Under the pieces are notes generated by a model. The model made no database searches. It saw nothing but the letters and a program-made list of their open reading frames with translations, and was not told the origin of the DNA. The translations under genes were made by a program, and so were the position numbers. Below are positions 54,918 to 63,067 of a stretch of DNA of 64,000 nt, one piece after another (the stretch's first letter is position 1; every line of letters begins with the position of its first letter). Source of the stretch: Methylobacterium nonmethylotrophicum (GTDB lineage: Bacteria > Pseudomonadota > Alphaproteobacteria > Rhizobiales > Beijerinckiaceae); contig NZ_SRLB01000025.1 of assembly GCF_004745635.1 (NCBI RefSeq), positions 26,045-90,044 on the forward strand. Reading direction: 5' to 3'.

Positions 54918-55604
54918 ATGGGTCGGCTCGCAGTTTCTCCGTTCTTCAAGGAAGCGGGCATCGACCTGACCCCGTACGAGTCGCGCTGCATCTGGCGCCG
55001 GTTCGATGCCAACGAGATCCTGGTCGATTTCGACGACGCCTCCACCGACGTCTACCTGCTCGCCTCCGGCGAGGTGCGGATCCTCAACCGGACGCAGTCG
55101 GGCAAGGAGGTGATCCTGGGCGAGATGCGGGCCGGCGAGTTCTTCGGCGAGCTGGCCGCCATCGACGGGGTCAGCCGCTCGGCCAACGTCACGGCGCTCA
55201 CCCGCGGCGAGCTCTGCGTGGTGCCGGCCGCCGTCTTTCGCGAGATCGTCTTCGCGGCCCCGCCGATCGCCGACCGGCTGCTGCGGCTGCTCGCCAAGCG
55301 CGTGCGGATGCTCAATGCCCGGCTGATGGAGCACGCGGTCCTCGACCTGCGCCACCGGCTCTATGCCGAGCTGCTGCGCCTGTCCTCGCCCCGGCCCGGC
55401 ACCGACGGCGAGCGCGCGGTGAGCCCGCCGCCCTACCACCACGTGCTCGCCGCCCGCATCGGCTGCCGCCGCGAGCAGGTGACGCGGGAATTCACCGTGA
55501 TGGCCCAGGAAGGCCTCGTCGACCGCACCCGCGGCGCCCTGGTCATCCGCCGGCCCGACATCCTCGAGGCGCGGGTGGCGGAGGCACTGCGGGAAGACGC
55601 GTAG
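54918..55604 (+). CDS. Crp/Fnr-family transcriptional regulator
   Basis: A 228-residue regulator: a cyclic-nucleotide-binding fold at about 20-130 (VYLLASGEVRILNRTQSGKE, MRAGEFFGELAAIDGVSRSA) and a C-terminal helix-turn-helix (YHHVLAARIGCRREQVTREF, then LVDRTRGALVIRRPD). The arginine that contacts cAMP phosphate is replaced by Ser in the SRSAN stretch as read here (GVSRSANVTA), so the ligand is uncertain. No Fnr-type cysteine cluster is seen at the N-terminus. Its target is unknown; it may act on neighbouring genes. Confidence 0.9.
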   Translation: MGRLAVSPFFKEAGIDLTPYESRCIWRRFDANEILVDFDDASTDVYLLASGEVRILNRTQSGKEVILGEMRAGEFFGELAAIDGVSRSANVTALTRGELCVVPAAVFREIVFAAPPIADRLLRLLAKRVRMLNARLMEHAVLDLRHRLYAELLRLSSPRPGTDGERAVSPPPYHHVLAARIGCRREQVTREFTVMAQEGLVDRTRGALVIRRPDILEARVAEALREDA

Positions 55605-55745
55605 CCTCTTCCTGCGGATGCGCAGGGTCCTCCCGCGGACGCGTAGGGTCTCCTGCGGCCGGGCCGCGATCCGGACGGGGCGACCGCCGGCACGGATCCT
55701 GCCAAGGTGCAGCCCGAGGGCACGAGTACGGAGTCTTTCACCAGC

Positions 55746-56747
55746 ATGACCGCACGACCGAAGGTGGCCTTCATCGGCACCGGCGGCACCATCTCGTCGG
55801 TGGGCCGCGACAGCCTGGACATCCTCGACTACACCGCCACCGGCCGGCGCCTGGAGGCGGAGGAGATCCTGGCGCGGGTGCCGGAGGCCCGCGACGTGGC
55901 CGAGGTGGTGCCGGTGCGCTACCGCGCCGTGACGAGCCCGGGCATCGGATTCTCCGACTGGCGCGACCTCGTCCTCCTCTGCGAGCGCCTGGCGGCGGAG
56001 CATCCGGACCTCGCCGGCATCGTGATCGGGCACGGCACCGCCACCCTGGAGGAGACCGCCTACGCGCTCGGCCTGACCCTCACGGTCGACCTTCCGGTGG
56101 TGCTGGTCGGCTCGCAGCGGCCGATCAGCGCCCTGTCGAGCGATGCCGGCCTCAACCTCGTGGCGGCCTTGCGCACGGCGGCCGCCCCGGAGTCGCGCGG
56201 GCGCGGCGTGCTGGTGGTGCTCAACGACGAGATCCAGGCCGCCCGCGAGGTGACCAAGACCTCGGTCGCCCGGCTCCAGACCTTCCGGACGCCGGATTTC
56301 GGCGTGCTCGGCCAGGTCGACGGCCCGCATGTGCGCTACTACCGCCGGCCGGAGCGGCGTCACGCCCCCGGCACGCCCTTCGACATCCGCACCCTCGACG
56401 CCCTGCCGCGGGTCGACATCTCCTACGCTTACGCCGATGCCGACGGCACGGCGGTGCGGGCCTTCGTGGCGGCGGGCGCGCAGGGCATCGTGTCGGCGGG
56501 GCTCGCCCCCGGCATGACGCCGCCGGCGGAGGCCGAGGCCCTGGGGGCGGCGGTGGCCGGCGGGGTCGCGGTGGTGCAGTCGACCCGGGCCGGCAGCGGC
56601 GTGGTGCCGGCAACCGCCCGGCTCGCCGCGCTCGGCATCCTCGGCGCCGACAACCTGACCCCGCAGAAGGCCCGCATCCTCCTGGCGCTCGCCCTCACGG
56701 TGACCCGCGACCCCGCGCGCCTGGCGGAGATCTTCGCGACCTACTGA
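55746..56747 (+). CDS. Asparaginase-family protein with altered active-site residue
   Basis: A 333-residue amidohydrolase of the asparaginase/glutaminase (N-terminal Thr) family. The first active Thr is in FIGTGGTISS and the Lys in REVTKTSVARLQTF is kept. The second Thr lies in GHGTATLEETAYAL, where the usual Asp after the Thr (GTDT) is Ala, removing a residue that positions the substrate. It may therefore use another amide or be weakly active. The ATG at 55746 is preferred over a GTG at 55707. It stands in a run of genes with no visible operon partners. Confidence 0.85.
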   Translation: MTARPKVAFIGTGGTISSVGRDSLDILDYTATGRRLEAEEILARVPEARDVAEVVPVRYRAVTSPGIGFSDWRDLVLLCERLAAEHPDLAGIVIGHGTATLEETAYALGLTLTVDLPVVLVGSQRPISALSSDAGLNLVAALRTAAAPESRGRGVLVVLNDEIQAAREVTKTSVARLQTFRTPDFGVLGQVDGPHVRYYRRPERRHAPGTPFDIRTLDALPRVDISYAYADADGTAVRAFVAAGAQGIVSAGLAPGMTPPAEAEALGAAVAGGVAVVQSTRAGSGVVPATARLAALGILGADNLTPQKARILLALALTVTRDPARLAEIFATY

Positions 56748-57087
56748 AAGCCGGGCCGCCCGGGCCGGCGCGGGAATCTGCATGGAACCGGCGACCGGGG
56801 ACGGCGGCCGGGCGCCGCTCCGACCCGTCCCGCATCGACCTGCGGGTGCGATGCAGGGTCGGTTCACGTTTTTGCGTGTGTCGCAGGCTTTCGCTGCGAA
56901 ACCGGCTACCACTTTCGCGAAACCTGCTTAGGCTCCGCCGGCCGGACCGATGGCTGCCCCCGCGGGTTGGTCCGGCGGCAGGTCGGGCCGGCGCAGTCTG
57001 AACACCTCCGTCGGGGCCCGGCCTGCTCGCGCGGGGAGAGAGTCGCCCCCAGGGGAGCAGCGCCAGGGGAGCGCAGAGGGAGCGTCG
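56748..57087. other. Gap with a dyad before trmO
   Basis: No gene is convincing in these 340 bases. The part 56860-56935 is less GC-rich and contains a dyad, annotated separately, of a type seen before in Rhizobiales intergenic regions. It should hold the promoter of trmO and the downstream metallohydrolase. Confidence 0.45.
56896..56918. promoter_or_regulatory. GCGAAA-N11-TTTCGC dyad
   Basis: GCGAAA, eleven bases (CCGGCTACCAC), TTTCGC forms a perfect interrupted palindrome in an AT-richer stretch about 170 bases before trmO. Similar AAACCGG...CCAC...TTTCGC blocks recur in intergenic DNA of Rhizobiales. The binding protein, if any, is not known to me. Confidence 0.4.
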
Positions 57088-57600
57088 ATGGTGCGCCTGA
57101 ACGAGATCCGGGCCGGCGAGGTCGCGGTCGAGCCGCCTTCGCCCACGGATGCCGGGCTCGTGTTCATCGGCCGCATCCGCACCCCGTGGACCGACCGCCT
57201 CGCCTGCCCGCGCCAGGGCCGGGCGGACGGGCCGGCCTGCCGGATCGAGGTGTTTGCGCCCTGGCGCGAGGCCCTCGACGGCGTCGCGCTCTACGCGCGG
57301 CTCGAGGTGCTGTACTGGCTCGACCGCTCGCGGCGCGACCTCGTGCGCCAGAGCCCGGCCAGCGACGGGACCGCGCGGGGCACCTTCTCGCTGCGCTCGC
57401 CGGTGCGGCCGAACCCGATCGGCACCAGCATCGTCACGCTGATCCGGGTCGAGGACGGAATCGTGCACGTGCGCGGCCTCGACTGCCTCGACGGCACGCC
57501 GCTCCTCGACATCAAGCCCGACCGCACCCTGTTCACGCCGCTCGCGCCGCCCCAGGCGGGCGACGCTGAGACCGGCGGCGGGGAGATCGCGGACGCATGA
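57088..57600 (+). CDS. trmO: tRNA methyltransferase TrmO (TsaA-like)
   Basis: TrmO methylates N6-threonylcarbamoyladenosine at position 37 of certain tRNAs using S-adenosylmethionine. The 170-residue protein is one TsaA/UPF0066 barrel domain, with FIGRIRTPWTDRLACPRQGR at the start, FSLRSPVRPNPIGTS, and LDCLDGTPLLDIKPD. The ATG at 57088 is the natural start. Its stop overlaps the start of the metallohydrolase gene by four bases (ATGA). Confidence 0.9.
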   Translation: MVRLNEIRAGEVAVEPPSPTDAGLVFIGRIRTPWTDRLACPRQGRADGPACRIEVFAPWREALDGVALYARLEVLYWLDRSRRDLVRQSPASDGTARGTFSLRSPVRPNPIGTSIVTLIRVEDGIVHVRGLDCLDGTPLLDIKPDRTLFTPLAPPQAGDAETGGGEIADA

Positions 57601-58613
57601 GGGGATCGGCCGCGCTGCTCCTCGTCCTGACGCTCCTCGGGGCACCGGCCGGAGCCGCGGAGCGTCCGGCGGAGGCAGCAGGGACGAGCGAGGCGGCGCA
57701 GGCGCCGCCAGGCACCGCCGAGACCGCGGAGGCGCCGCTGCCGATGCAGGAGGTGGCGCCGGGCGTCTTCGTCTACGCCGCGCCCTACGCGCTCGCCGGG
57801 AGCGGCAATGCCGGCGCCATCGCCAATGTCGGGTTCGTCGTCGGCCGCGACGCGGTCGCGGTGATCGACACCGGCGGCAGCCTGCGGGCGGGGCGGCGTC
57901 TCCTGGCGGCCCTGCGGCAGCGCACGGCCCTGCCGGTGCGCTACGTCGTCAACACCCACGTCCATCCCGATCACGTGCTCGGCAACGCCGCGTTCGCGGG
58001 CGACGTGCCGTCGCGGGAGGGCACCGCGCGCGACGGCACGGTCTTCGTCGGCCACAGGGCCCTGCCGGAGGCCCTGGCCGCCCGGGCCGACACCTACCTG
58101 CGGGCCAATGCCGACCTCGTCGGGCCGGACTTCGCCGGCACCCGGATCGTGCCCCCGACCCTGCTCGTCTCGGACCGCCTCGACCTCGACCTCGGCGGGC
58201 GGGTGCTGCACCTCGAGGCCTGGCCGACCGCCCACACCAACAGCGACCTGACGGTGCGCGACGAGAGCACCGACACCTGGTTCCTCGGCGACCTCCTGTT
58301 CGTAGGCCACGTCCCGGCCCTCGACGGGCGGCTCGCCGGCTGGATCGCGGTGCTCGAACGCCTGCGCGCGCGGCCCGCCGCCCGGGTCGTGCCCGGCCAC
58401 GGCCCCGCCGCCGTCCCGTGGCCGGCCGCCGCCGCGCCGATTAACCGTTACCTTGCGGCCTTGTCGACGCAGGTGCGGGCGATGGTGCGCGACGGCGCCC
58501 CGATCGGGGAAGCGGGACGCGCCGCGGCCGGGGAGGCGGGTTCCTGGGCGCTGTTCGACGACTTCAACGCCCGCAACGCCACCACCGCCTATCACGAGCT
58601 GGAGTGGGAATAG
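57597..58613 (+). CDS. Exported metallo-beta-lactamase-fold hydrolase, quinoprotein-associated type
   Basis: A 338-residue protein with a signal peptide (LLLVLTLLGAPAGAA) and a metallo-beta-lactamase fold: THVHPDHVLGNAAF is the HxHxDH metal motif, AHTNSDLTV holds the next His, and VVPGHGPA the last. Such exported hydrolases recur beside PQQ enzymes as part of a quinoprotein electron relay, and a xoxF gene lies 427 bases downstream. A sulfur or redox substrate is possible; the exact chemistry is unknown. It overlaps trmO by four bases. Confidence 0.8.
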   Translation: MRGSAALLLVLTLLGAPAGAAERPAEAAGTSEAAQAPPGTAETAEAPLPMQEVAPGVFVYAAPYALAGSGNAGAIANVGFVVGRDAVAVIDTGGSLRAGRRLLAALRQRTALPVRYVVNTHVHPDHVLGNAAFAGDVPSREGTARDGTVFVGHRALPEALAARADTYLRANADLVGPDFAGTRIVPPTLLVSDRLDLDLGGRVLHLEAWPTAHTNSDLTVRDESTDTWFLGDLLFVGHVPALDGRLAGWIAVLERLRARPAARVVPGHGPAAVPWPAAAAPINRYLAALSTQVRAMVRDGAPIGEAGRAAAGEAGSWALFDDFNARNATTAYHELEWE

Positions 58614-59039
58614 AAACCGCGGTGGTCTCGCGGGCCGGCGCGAAGCAGTCTCGTTCGTGTGCGAACGCCTTCCGACACAAACCGTTGATGTTGCAGAGCA
58701 CAAAATCCATGCTGCTGTGCACACCGCAAGGCGATGTATACCTTAGTTATCGATTCCGGGGGCGGAGGGCGGCGCCCTGCCGCGGGCGGGTGTGTTGACG
58801 GCGTCCGATTTTCTCTTAGAGTTCCTTCAAGCTTCGGTTTCAACGGTGCCGCCAGGGGAAGGCGGTGTTCGGTTCGCAGACACGGCAAGGCCCCGCCCGG
58901 GCCCCTCGCACGCCAGTTCCGCTGGCAGCCGGTTGTGACACGCTGCCGAGGCCAACACGTCCCCAAACGCAAACAACAGGAAACGGCTCGTAGCGCTCCA
59001 GTCGGGGCGCACGGCGGAATGCACCTGTCGGAGGAATCC
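58614..59039. other. xoxF upstream region
   Basis: A 426-bp non-coding stretch before xoxF. Its first half is less GC-rich; GATGTATACCTTAGTTATCG near 58732-58751 is AT-rich. A sigma-70-like promoter candidate is annotated separately. If that promoter is used the mRNA leader is about 210 bases, long enough to hold regulatory structure. Confidence 0.5.
58795..58822 (+). promoter_or_regulatory. Candidate promoter for xoxF
   Basis: TTGACG (58795-58800), 16 bases, TAGAGT (58817-58822) gives a good sigma-70 -35 and a fair -10 upstream of the methanol dehydrogenase gene, placing a start near 58829. A lanthanide-switch promoter is expected here from known biology, but no box for it can be identified by eye. 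Confidence 0.4.
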
Positions 59040-60842
59040 ATGAGAGCGGTCCATCTCCTTGCGGTGAGCGCGGGCATCCTCGGCGTCGCCCCGGCCCTGG
59101 CAAACGACGACGTGCTGAAGCGCACGGCCAACCCGGCCGAGCAGGTCCTGCAGACCGTCGACTACGCCAACACGCGCTACTCGAAGCTCGACCAGATCAA
59201 CACCGGCAACGTCAACAAGCTGCAGGTGGCCTGGACGTTCTCGACCGGCGTGCTGCGCGGCCACGAAGGCGCCCCGCTGGTCGTCGGCGACGTCATGTAC
59301 GTCCACACGCCGTTCCCGAACATCGTCTACGCGCTCGACCTGAACCAGGACGGCAAGATCCTGTGGAAGTACGAGCCGAAGCAGGATCCCAACGTCATCC
59401 CGGTGATGTGCTGCGACACGGTGAACCGTGGCCTGGCCTATGCCGACGGCGCGGTCTTCCTGCACCAGGCCGACACCACGATCGTGTCGCTCGACGCCAA
59501 GACCGGCAAGGTGAACTGGTCGGTGCAGAACGGCGATCCGAAGATCGGCGAGACCAACACCGCCACCGTGATGCCGGTGAAGGACAAGCTCATCGTCGGC
59601 ATCTCGGGCGCCGAGTACGGCATCCGCGGCCACGTCACCGCCTACGACCTCAAGACCGGCAAGCAGGCCTGGCGCGCCTACAATGTCGGCCCCGACGCCG
59701 AGATGAAGATCGACCCCGAGAAGACCACCGAGCTCGGCAAGCCGGTCGGCAAGGACTCGTCGATCAAGACCTGGGAAGGCGACCAGTGGAAGACCGGCGG
59801 CGCCTCGACCTGGGGCTGGTACTCCTACGACCCGAAGCTGAACCTGGTCTATTACGGCACCGGCAACCCCTCGACCTGGAACCCGAAGCAGCGCCCGGGC
59901 GACAACAAGTGGTCGATGACGATCTTCGCCCGTGACGCCGATACCGGCGTGGCGAAGTGGGTCTACCAGATGACCCCGCACGACGAGTGGGATTACGACG
60001 GCATCAACGAGATGATCCTCACGGATCAGAAGGTCGACGGCAAGGACCGGCCGCTGCTGACCCACTTCGACCGCAACGGCTTCGGCTACACCCTCGACCG
60101 GGCCACCGGTGAGTTGCTCGTCGCCGAGAAGTACGATCCGGCGGTGAACTGGGCCACCAAGGTCGACCAGGACAAGTCCTCGAAGACCTACGGCCGTCCG
60201 CTCGTCGTCGCCAAGTACTCGACCGACCAGAACGGCGAGGACACCAACTCGAAGGGCATCTGCCCGGCGGCGCTCGGCTCCAAGGACCAGCAGCCGGCGG
60301 CCTACTCGCCCAAGACCAACCTGTTCTACGTGCCGACCAACCACGTCTGCATGGACTACGAGCCGTTCCGGGTGAGCTACACCCCGGGCCAGCCCTATGT
60401 CGGTGCGACCCTGTCGATGTACCCGGCGCCCAACAGCCACGGCGGCATGGGCAACTTCATCGCCTGGGACGGCGTGGCCGGCAAGATCAAGTGGTCGGTG
60501 CCCGAGCAGTTCTCGGTCTGGTCGGGCGCTCTCGCCACCGCCGGCGACGTGGTGTTCTACGGCACCCTGGAGGGCTACCTGAAGGCGGTCGATGCCAAGA
60601 CGGGCAAGGAACTCTACAAGTTCAAGACCCCGTCGGGCATCATCGGCAACGTGATGACCTTCCAGCACAAGGGCAAGCAGAACATCGCCGTGCTGTCGGG
60701 CGTCGGCGGCTGGGCCGGCATCGGCCTCGCGGCCGGCCTCACCGACCCGAATGCCGGCCTCGGCGCGGTCGGCGGCTACGCCGCCCTGTCGAACTACACC
60801 AACCTCGGCGGCCAGCTGACGGTCTTCAACCTGCCGAACTGA
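59040..60842 (+). CDS. xoxF: Lanthanide-dependent PQQ methanol dehydrogenase XoxF
   Basis: XoxF oxidises methanol to formaldehyde or formate in the periplasm with pyrroloquinoline quinone and a lanthanide ion. The 600-residue protein has a cleavable signal (MRAVHLLAVSAGILGVAPALA), the adjacent cysteine pair in VMCCDTV near residue 123, and DEWDYDGINEM near residue 318. There the catalytic Asp is followed two residues later by a second Asp (DYD), the mark of lanthanide-binding XoxF as opposed to calcium MxaF. Eight-bladed propeller tryptophan-docking repeats such as DAKTGKVNWSV are spread through it. xoxG and xoxJ follow, as in known xox clusters. Confidence 0.97.
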   Translation: MRAVHLLAVSAGILGVAPALANDDVLKRTANPAEQVLQTVDYANTRYSKLDQINTGNVNKLQVAWTFSTGVLRGHEGAPLVVGDVMYVHTPFPNIVYALDLNQDGKILWKYEPKQDPNVIPVMCCDTVNRGLAYADGAVFLHQADTTIVSLDAKTGKVNWSVQNGDPKIGETNTATVMPVKDKLIVGISGAEYGIRGHVTAYDLKTGKQAWRAYNVGPDAEMKIDPEKTTELGKPVGKDSSIKTWEGDQWKTGGASTWGWYSYDPKLNLVYYGTGNPSTWNPKQRPGDNKWSMTIFARDADTGVAKWVYQMTPHDEWDYDGINEMILTDQKVDGKDRPLLTHFDRNGFGYTLDRATGELLVAEKYDPAVNWATKVDQDKSSKTYGRPLVVAKYSTDQNGEDTNSKGICPAALGSKDQQPAAYSPKTNLFYVPTNHVCMDYEPFRVSYTPGQPYVGATLSMYPAPNSHGGMGNFIAWDGVAGKIKWSVPEQFSVWSGALATAGDVVFYGTLEGYLKAVDAKTGKELYKFKTPSGIIGNVMTFQHKGKQNIAVLSGVGGWAGIGLAAGLTDPNAGLGAVGGYAALSNYTNLGGQLTVFNLPN

Positions 60843-60888
60843 CCGTCCTCACCGGACCGGTTGAGGACGTCACTCAGACCTAAGTCCG

Positions 60889-60914
60889 GGCCGGCGCGGG
60901 TTCCCGCGCCGGCC
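60889..60914. terminator. Strong hairpin between xoxF and xoxG
   Basis: A perfect 12-bp stem, GGCCGGCGCGGG with its complement across a 2-base loop, lies 47 bases after the xoxF stop. It is followed by TTCCC, not a T-run. It may stabilise the xoxF mRNA 3' end or partly end transcription, giving more dehydrogenase than cytochrome. Confidence 0.6.
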
Positions 60915-60995
60915 TTCCCATGATTAGATGACGATCAGGACGGCAACAGAGCGGCGCCCGGCCAGCCGCCCAAAGATGTCAGGGAGAAACGTCCG

Positions 60996-61607
60996 TTGCG
61001 TGACCTCAGCAAAGCTGTTCTACGGCCGTTCGTGGCCGGCCTCGCCCTAGCAACCGTCGCGGTGGTTGCCGTACATGCTGAGGATGCCAAGAAAGCCGAC
61101 CCGGCGCTCGCCAACCAGCTCAACCCCAATGACAAGACCGCCGAGCCCGACGAGAAGCTGCTCGCCAAGGACGCCGCCGTGAAGGTGGAGGACGGCAAGT
61201 ATTCCGACGCCGCCGGTACCCCGACCTTCCGGATCACCGAGGCCGGCAAGAAGGTCGACTGGTACACCTATTCCGGCTATCGCCGCTATCACGCCGAGTG
61301 CCACGTCTGCCATGGCCCGGACGGCATGGGCTCGACCTACGCCCCGGCGCTGAAGGACTCGCTGAAGTATCTCTCCTACGAGGAATTCGTCGGCATCGTC
61401 GTGGGCGGCAAGCAGGACGTCAACGCCTCGACCCAGAAGGTCATGCCGGCCTTCGGCGACAACAAGAACGTGACCTGCTACATGGACGACCTCTACGTCT
61501 ACCTGAAGGCGCGGGCCGCCGGGGCGCTGGGCCGGGTGCGGCCGGGCGACAAGGAGGACAAGCCCGAGGCGGCGCGCAAGCAGGAGAAGGAGTGTCTGGG
61601 CGGCTGA
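60996..61607 (+). CDS. xoxG: Methanol-oxidation cytochrome c, XoxG type
   Basis: The periplasmic electron acceptor of XoxF. The 203-residue protein begins with a signal (VAGLALATVAVVAVHA), binds one haem at Cys102-His-Val-Cys105-His106, and has a methionine ligand in KVMPAFGDN. Two further cysteines (VTCYMDD, KECLGG) fit the four-cysteine methanol-metabolism cytochrome family. The start is TTG at 60996, with AGGGAGA upstream. It is followed directly by xoxJ (1-base overlap). Confidence 0.93.
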   Translation: MRDLSKAVLRPFVAGLALATVAVVAVHAEDAKKADPALANQLNPNDKTAEPDEKLLAKDAAVKVEDGKYSDAAGTPTFRITEAGKKVDWYTYSGYRRYHAECHVCHGPDGMGSTYAPALKDSLKYLSYEEFVGIVVGGKQDVNASTQKVMPAFGDNKNVTCYMDDLYVYLKARAAGALGRVRPGDKEDKPEAARKQEKECLGG

Positions 61608-62482
61608 TGGCGCGGGCGACCCACTCGACCGTCCTCCCGGCGGCCCCTGTCCTGGCGGCCTGCCTCGCGCTGGCCGCCCCCGCGGGGGCCCAGACGCTGC
61701 CGGACCTCGTCACGACCGACACCCTGCGGGTCTGCGCCGATCCCGGCGCGATGCCGTTCTCCGAACGCAAGGCGGATGGCCATGGCGACGGCTTCGAGAG
61801 CCGCATCGCGGCGATCATCGCCGACGAGCTGAAGGTGAAGCAGCGCGCCTACTGGCTCGCGCAGGGGCCGGGCTTCGTGCGCAACACGCTGGGCACCGGC
61901 CTGTGCGACGTCATCATCGGCTCGGCCTTCGGCAGCGAGCTGGTGCAGCACACCAACCCCTATTACCGCTCGACCTACGTCCTGGTCTCGCGCCAGGGCA
62001 GCCTGGACGGCGTGACCGGGCTCGACGACCCGCGCCTCAAGGGCAGGGCGATCGGGGTCATCGTCGGCACGCCCCCGGTCGACCGGATGGGCGCGGTCGG
62101 GCTGGTGCCGACCATGAAGCCGTATCCGCCCTACCAGTTCGACCCGGCGCGCAAATACCAGACCGTCTCGGCCGAGATCGTCGCCGACGTCGCCTCGGGC
62201 AAGCTCGACGCCGCGGTGCTGTGGGGACCGGCCGCCGGCTGGCTCGCCCGGCAGAGCGGCACCGCGCTGGCCGTGGTGCCGCTGCTGCACGAGCCCGACC
62301 GGCCGCCGCTCGCCTACCGCATCGCCATGGGGGTGCGCCACGGCGAGAACGAGTGGAAGCGGATCCTCAACACCGCCCTGCGCAAGCGCCGGGCCGAGAT
62401 CGAGGCGGTCCTGCGCGACTACGCCGTTCCGCTCCTCGACGAGGAGGAGAACCGGCTGCTGCCGGCGGACGCGAAGCCGTGA
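61607..62482 (+). CDS. xoxJ: Periplasmic binding-type protein XoxJ
   Basis: XoxJ belongs to the solute-binding family 3 branch tied to PQQ dehydrogenases; it is thought to interact with XoxF, perhaps in activation or cofactor loading, and need not serve transport. The 291-residue protein has a signal (VLAACLALAAPAGAQT), then LRVCADPGAMPFSERKADGH, GLCDVIIGSAFGSELVQHTN and GKLDAAVLWGPAAGWLARQS. Its ATG shares one base with the xoxG stop (TGATG). No ABC permease is adjacent. Confidence 0.92.
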   Translation: MARATHSTVLPAAPVLAACLALAAPAGAQTLPDLVTTDTLRVCADPGAMPFSERKADGHGDGFESRIAAIIADELKVKQRAYWLAQGPGFVRNTLGTGLCDVIIGSAFGSELVQHTNPYYRSTYVLVSRQGSLDGVTGLDDPRLKGRAIGVIVGTPPVDRMGAVGLVPTMKPYPPYQFDPARKYQTVSAEIVADVASGKLDAAVLWGPAAGWLARQSGTALAVVPLLHEPDRPPLAYRIAMGVRHGENEWKRILNTALRKRRAEIEAVLRDYAVPLLDEEENRLLPADAKP

Positions 62483-63012
62483 GGCGCGCCTTCGCGGCCG
62501 TCCTCCTCGTCCTGGCGGCGACCGGCGCCCGGGCCGCCCCGCCTGAGCCGGAGGATTACCGCCAGGACGATTACCGCAGCCCGACGCCCGCGACCCTGCG
62601 CGGGGCCGAGACGGTCAGCACGGCACAGGCCGAGCGGCTGTGGCGCCAGGGCGCCGCCTTCGTCGACGTGCTGCCGCGCCCGCCGCGGCCGACCGCCCTG
62701 CCGCCCGGCACGATCTGGCGCGACGCGCCGCATGACAGCATCCCGCGGGCGCAGTGGCTGCCCAATACCGGCTTCGGGGCACTGGCGCCCGCGACCGAGG
62801 CCTATTTCCGGCACGGCCTCGCGGCGGCGACCGGGGGCGATGTCGACAAACCCCTGGTGCTGTTCTGTCAGCGCGCCTGCTGGATGTCGTGGAACGCCGC
62901 CCGGCGCGCCCTCGCCCTCGGCTACCGGAGCGTCCACTGGTACCCGGACGGCACCGACGGCTGGGCCGAGGCCGGCCTGCCCCTCGAGCGGGCGAGCCCG
63001 GTCGCGCCGTGA
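62479..63012 (+). CDS. PQQ-associated rhodanese-like protein, Cys-x3-Cys-Trp type
   Basis: A 177-residue exported protein (signal AFAAVLLVLAATGARA) of the rhodanese-like group found beside PQQ dehydrogenase genes. The rhodanese-type active loop reads FCQRACWMSWNAAR with the second Cys followed by Trp. FVDVLPRPPRPTALPPGTIW is the family's early motif. The GTG start overlaps the xoxJ stop (GTGA). Role: maturation or protection of the quinoprotein is inferred from position. Confidence 0.88.
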   Translation: MRRAFAAVLLVLAATGARAAPPEPEDYRQDDYRSPTPATLRGAETVSTAQAERLWRQGAAFVDVLPRPPRPTALPPGTIWRDAPHDSIPRAQWLPNTGFGALAPATEAYFRHGLAAATGGDVDKPLVLFCQRACWMSWNAARRALALGYRSVHWYPDGTDGWAEAGLPLERASPVAP

Positions 63013-63067
63013 CGCCTGCGCCCCGCCTGTGGCATGGGAGGCGGGCGTGAAGCGGGAGAACAGCATC

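Noticed and set aside
55605..55680. Tandem repeat after the Crp/Fnr gene (CTGCGGATGCGCAGGGT-like units)
   Set aside because: Units are irregular and only two to three long; this may be low-complexity GC-rich sequence.
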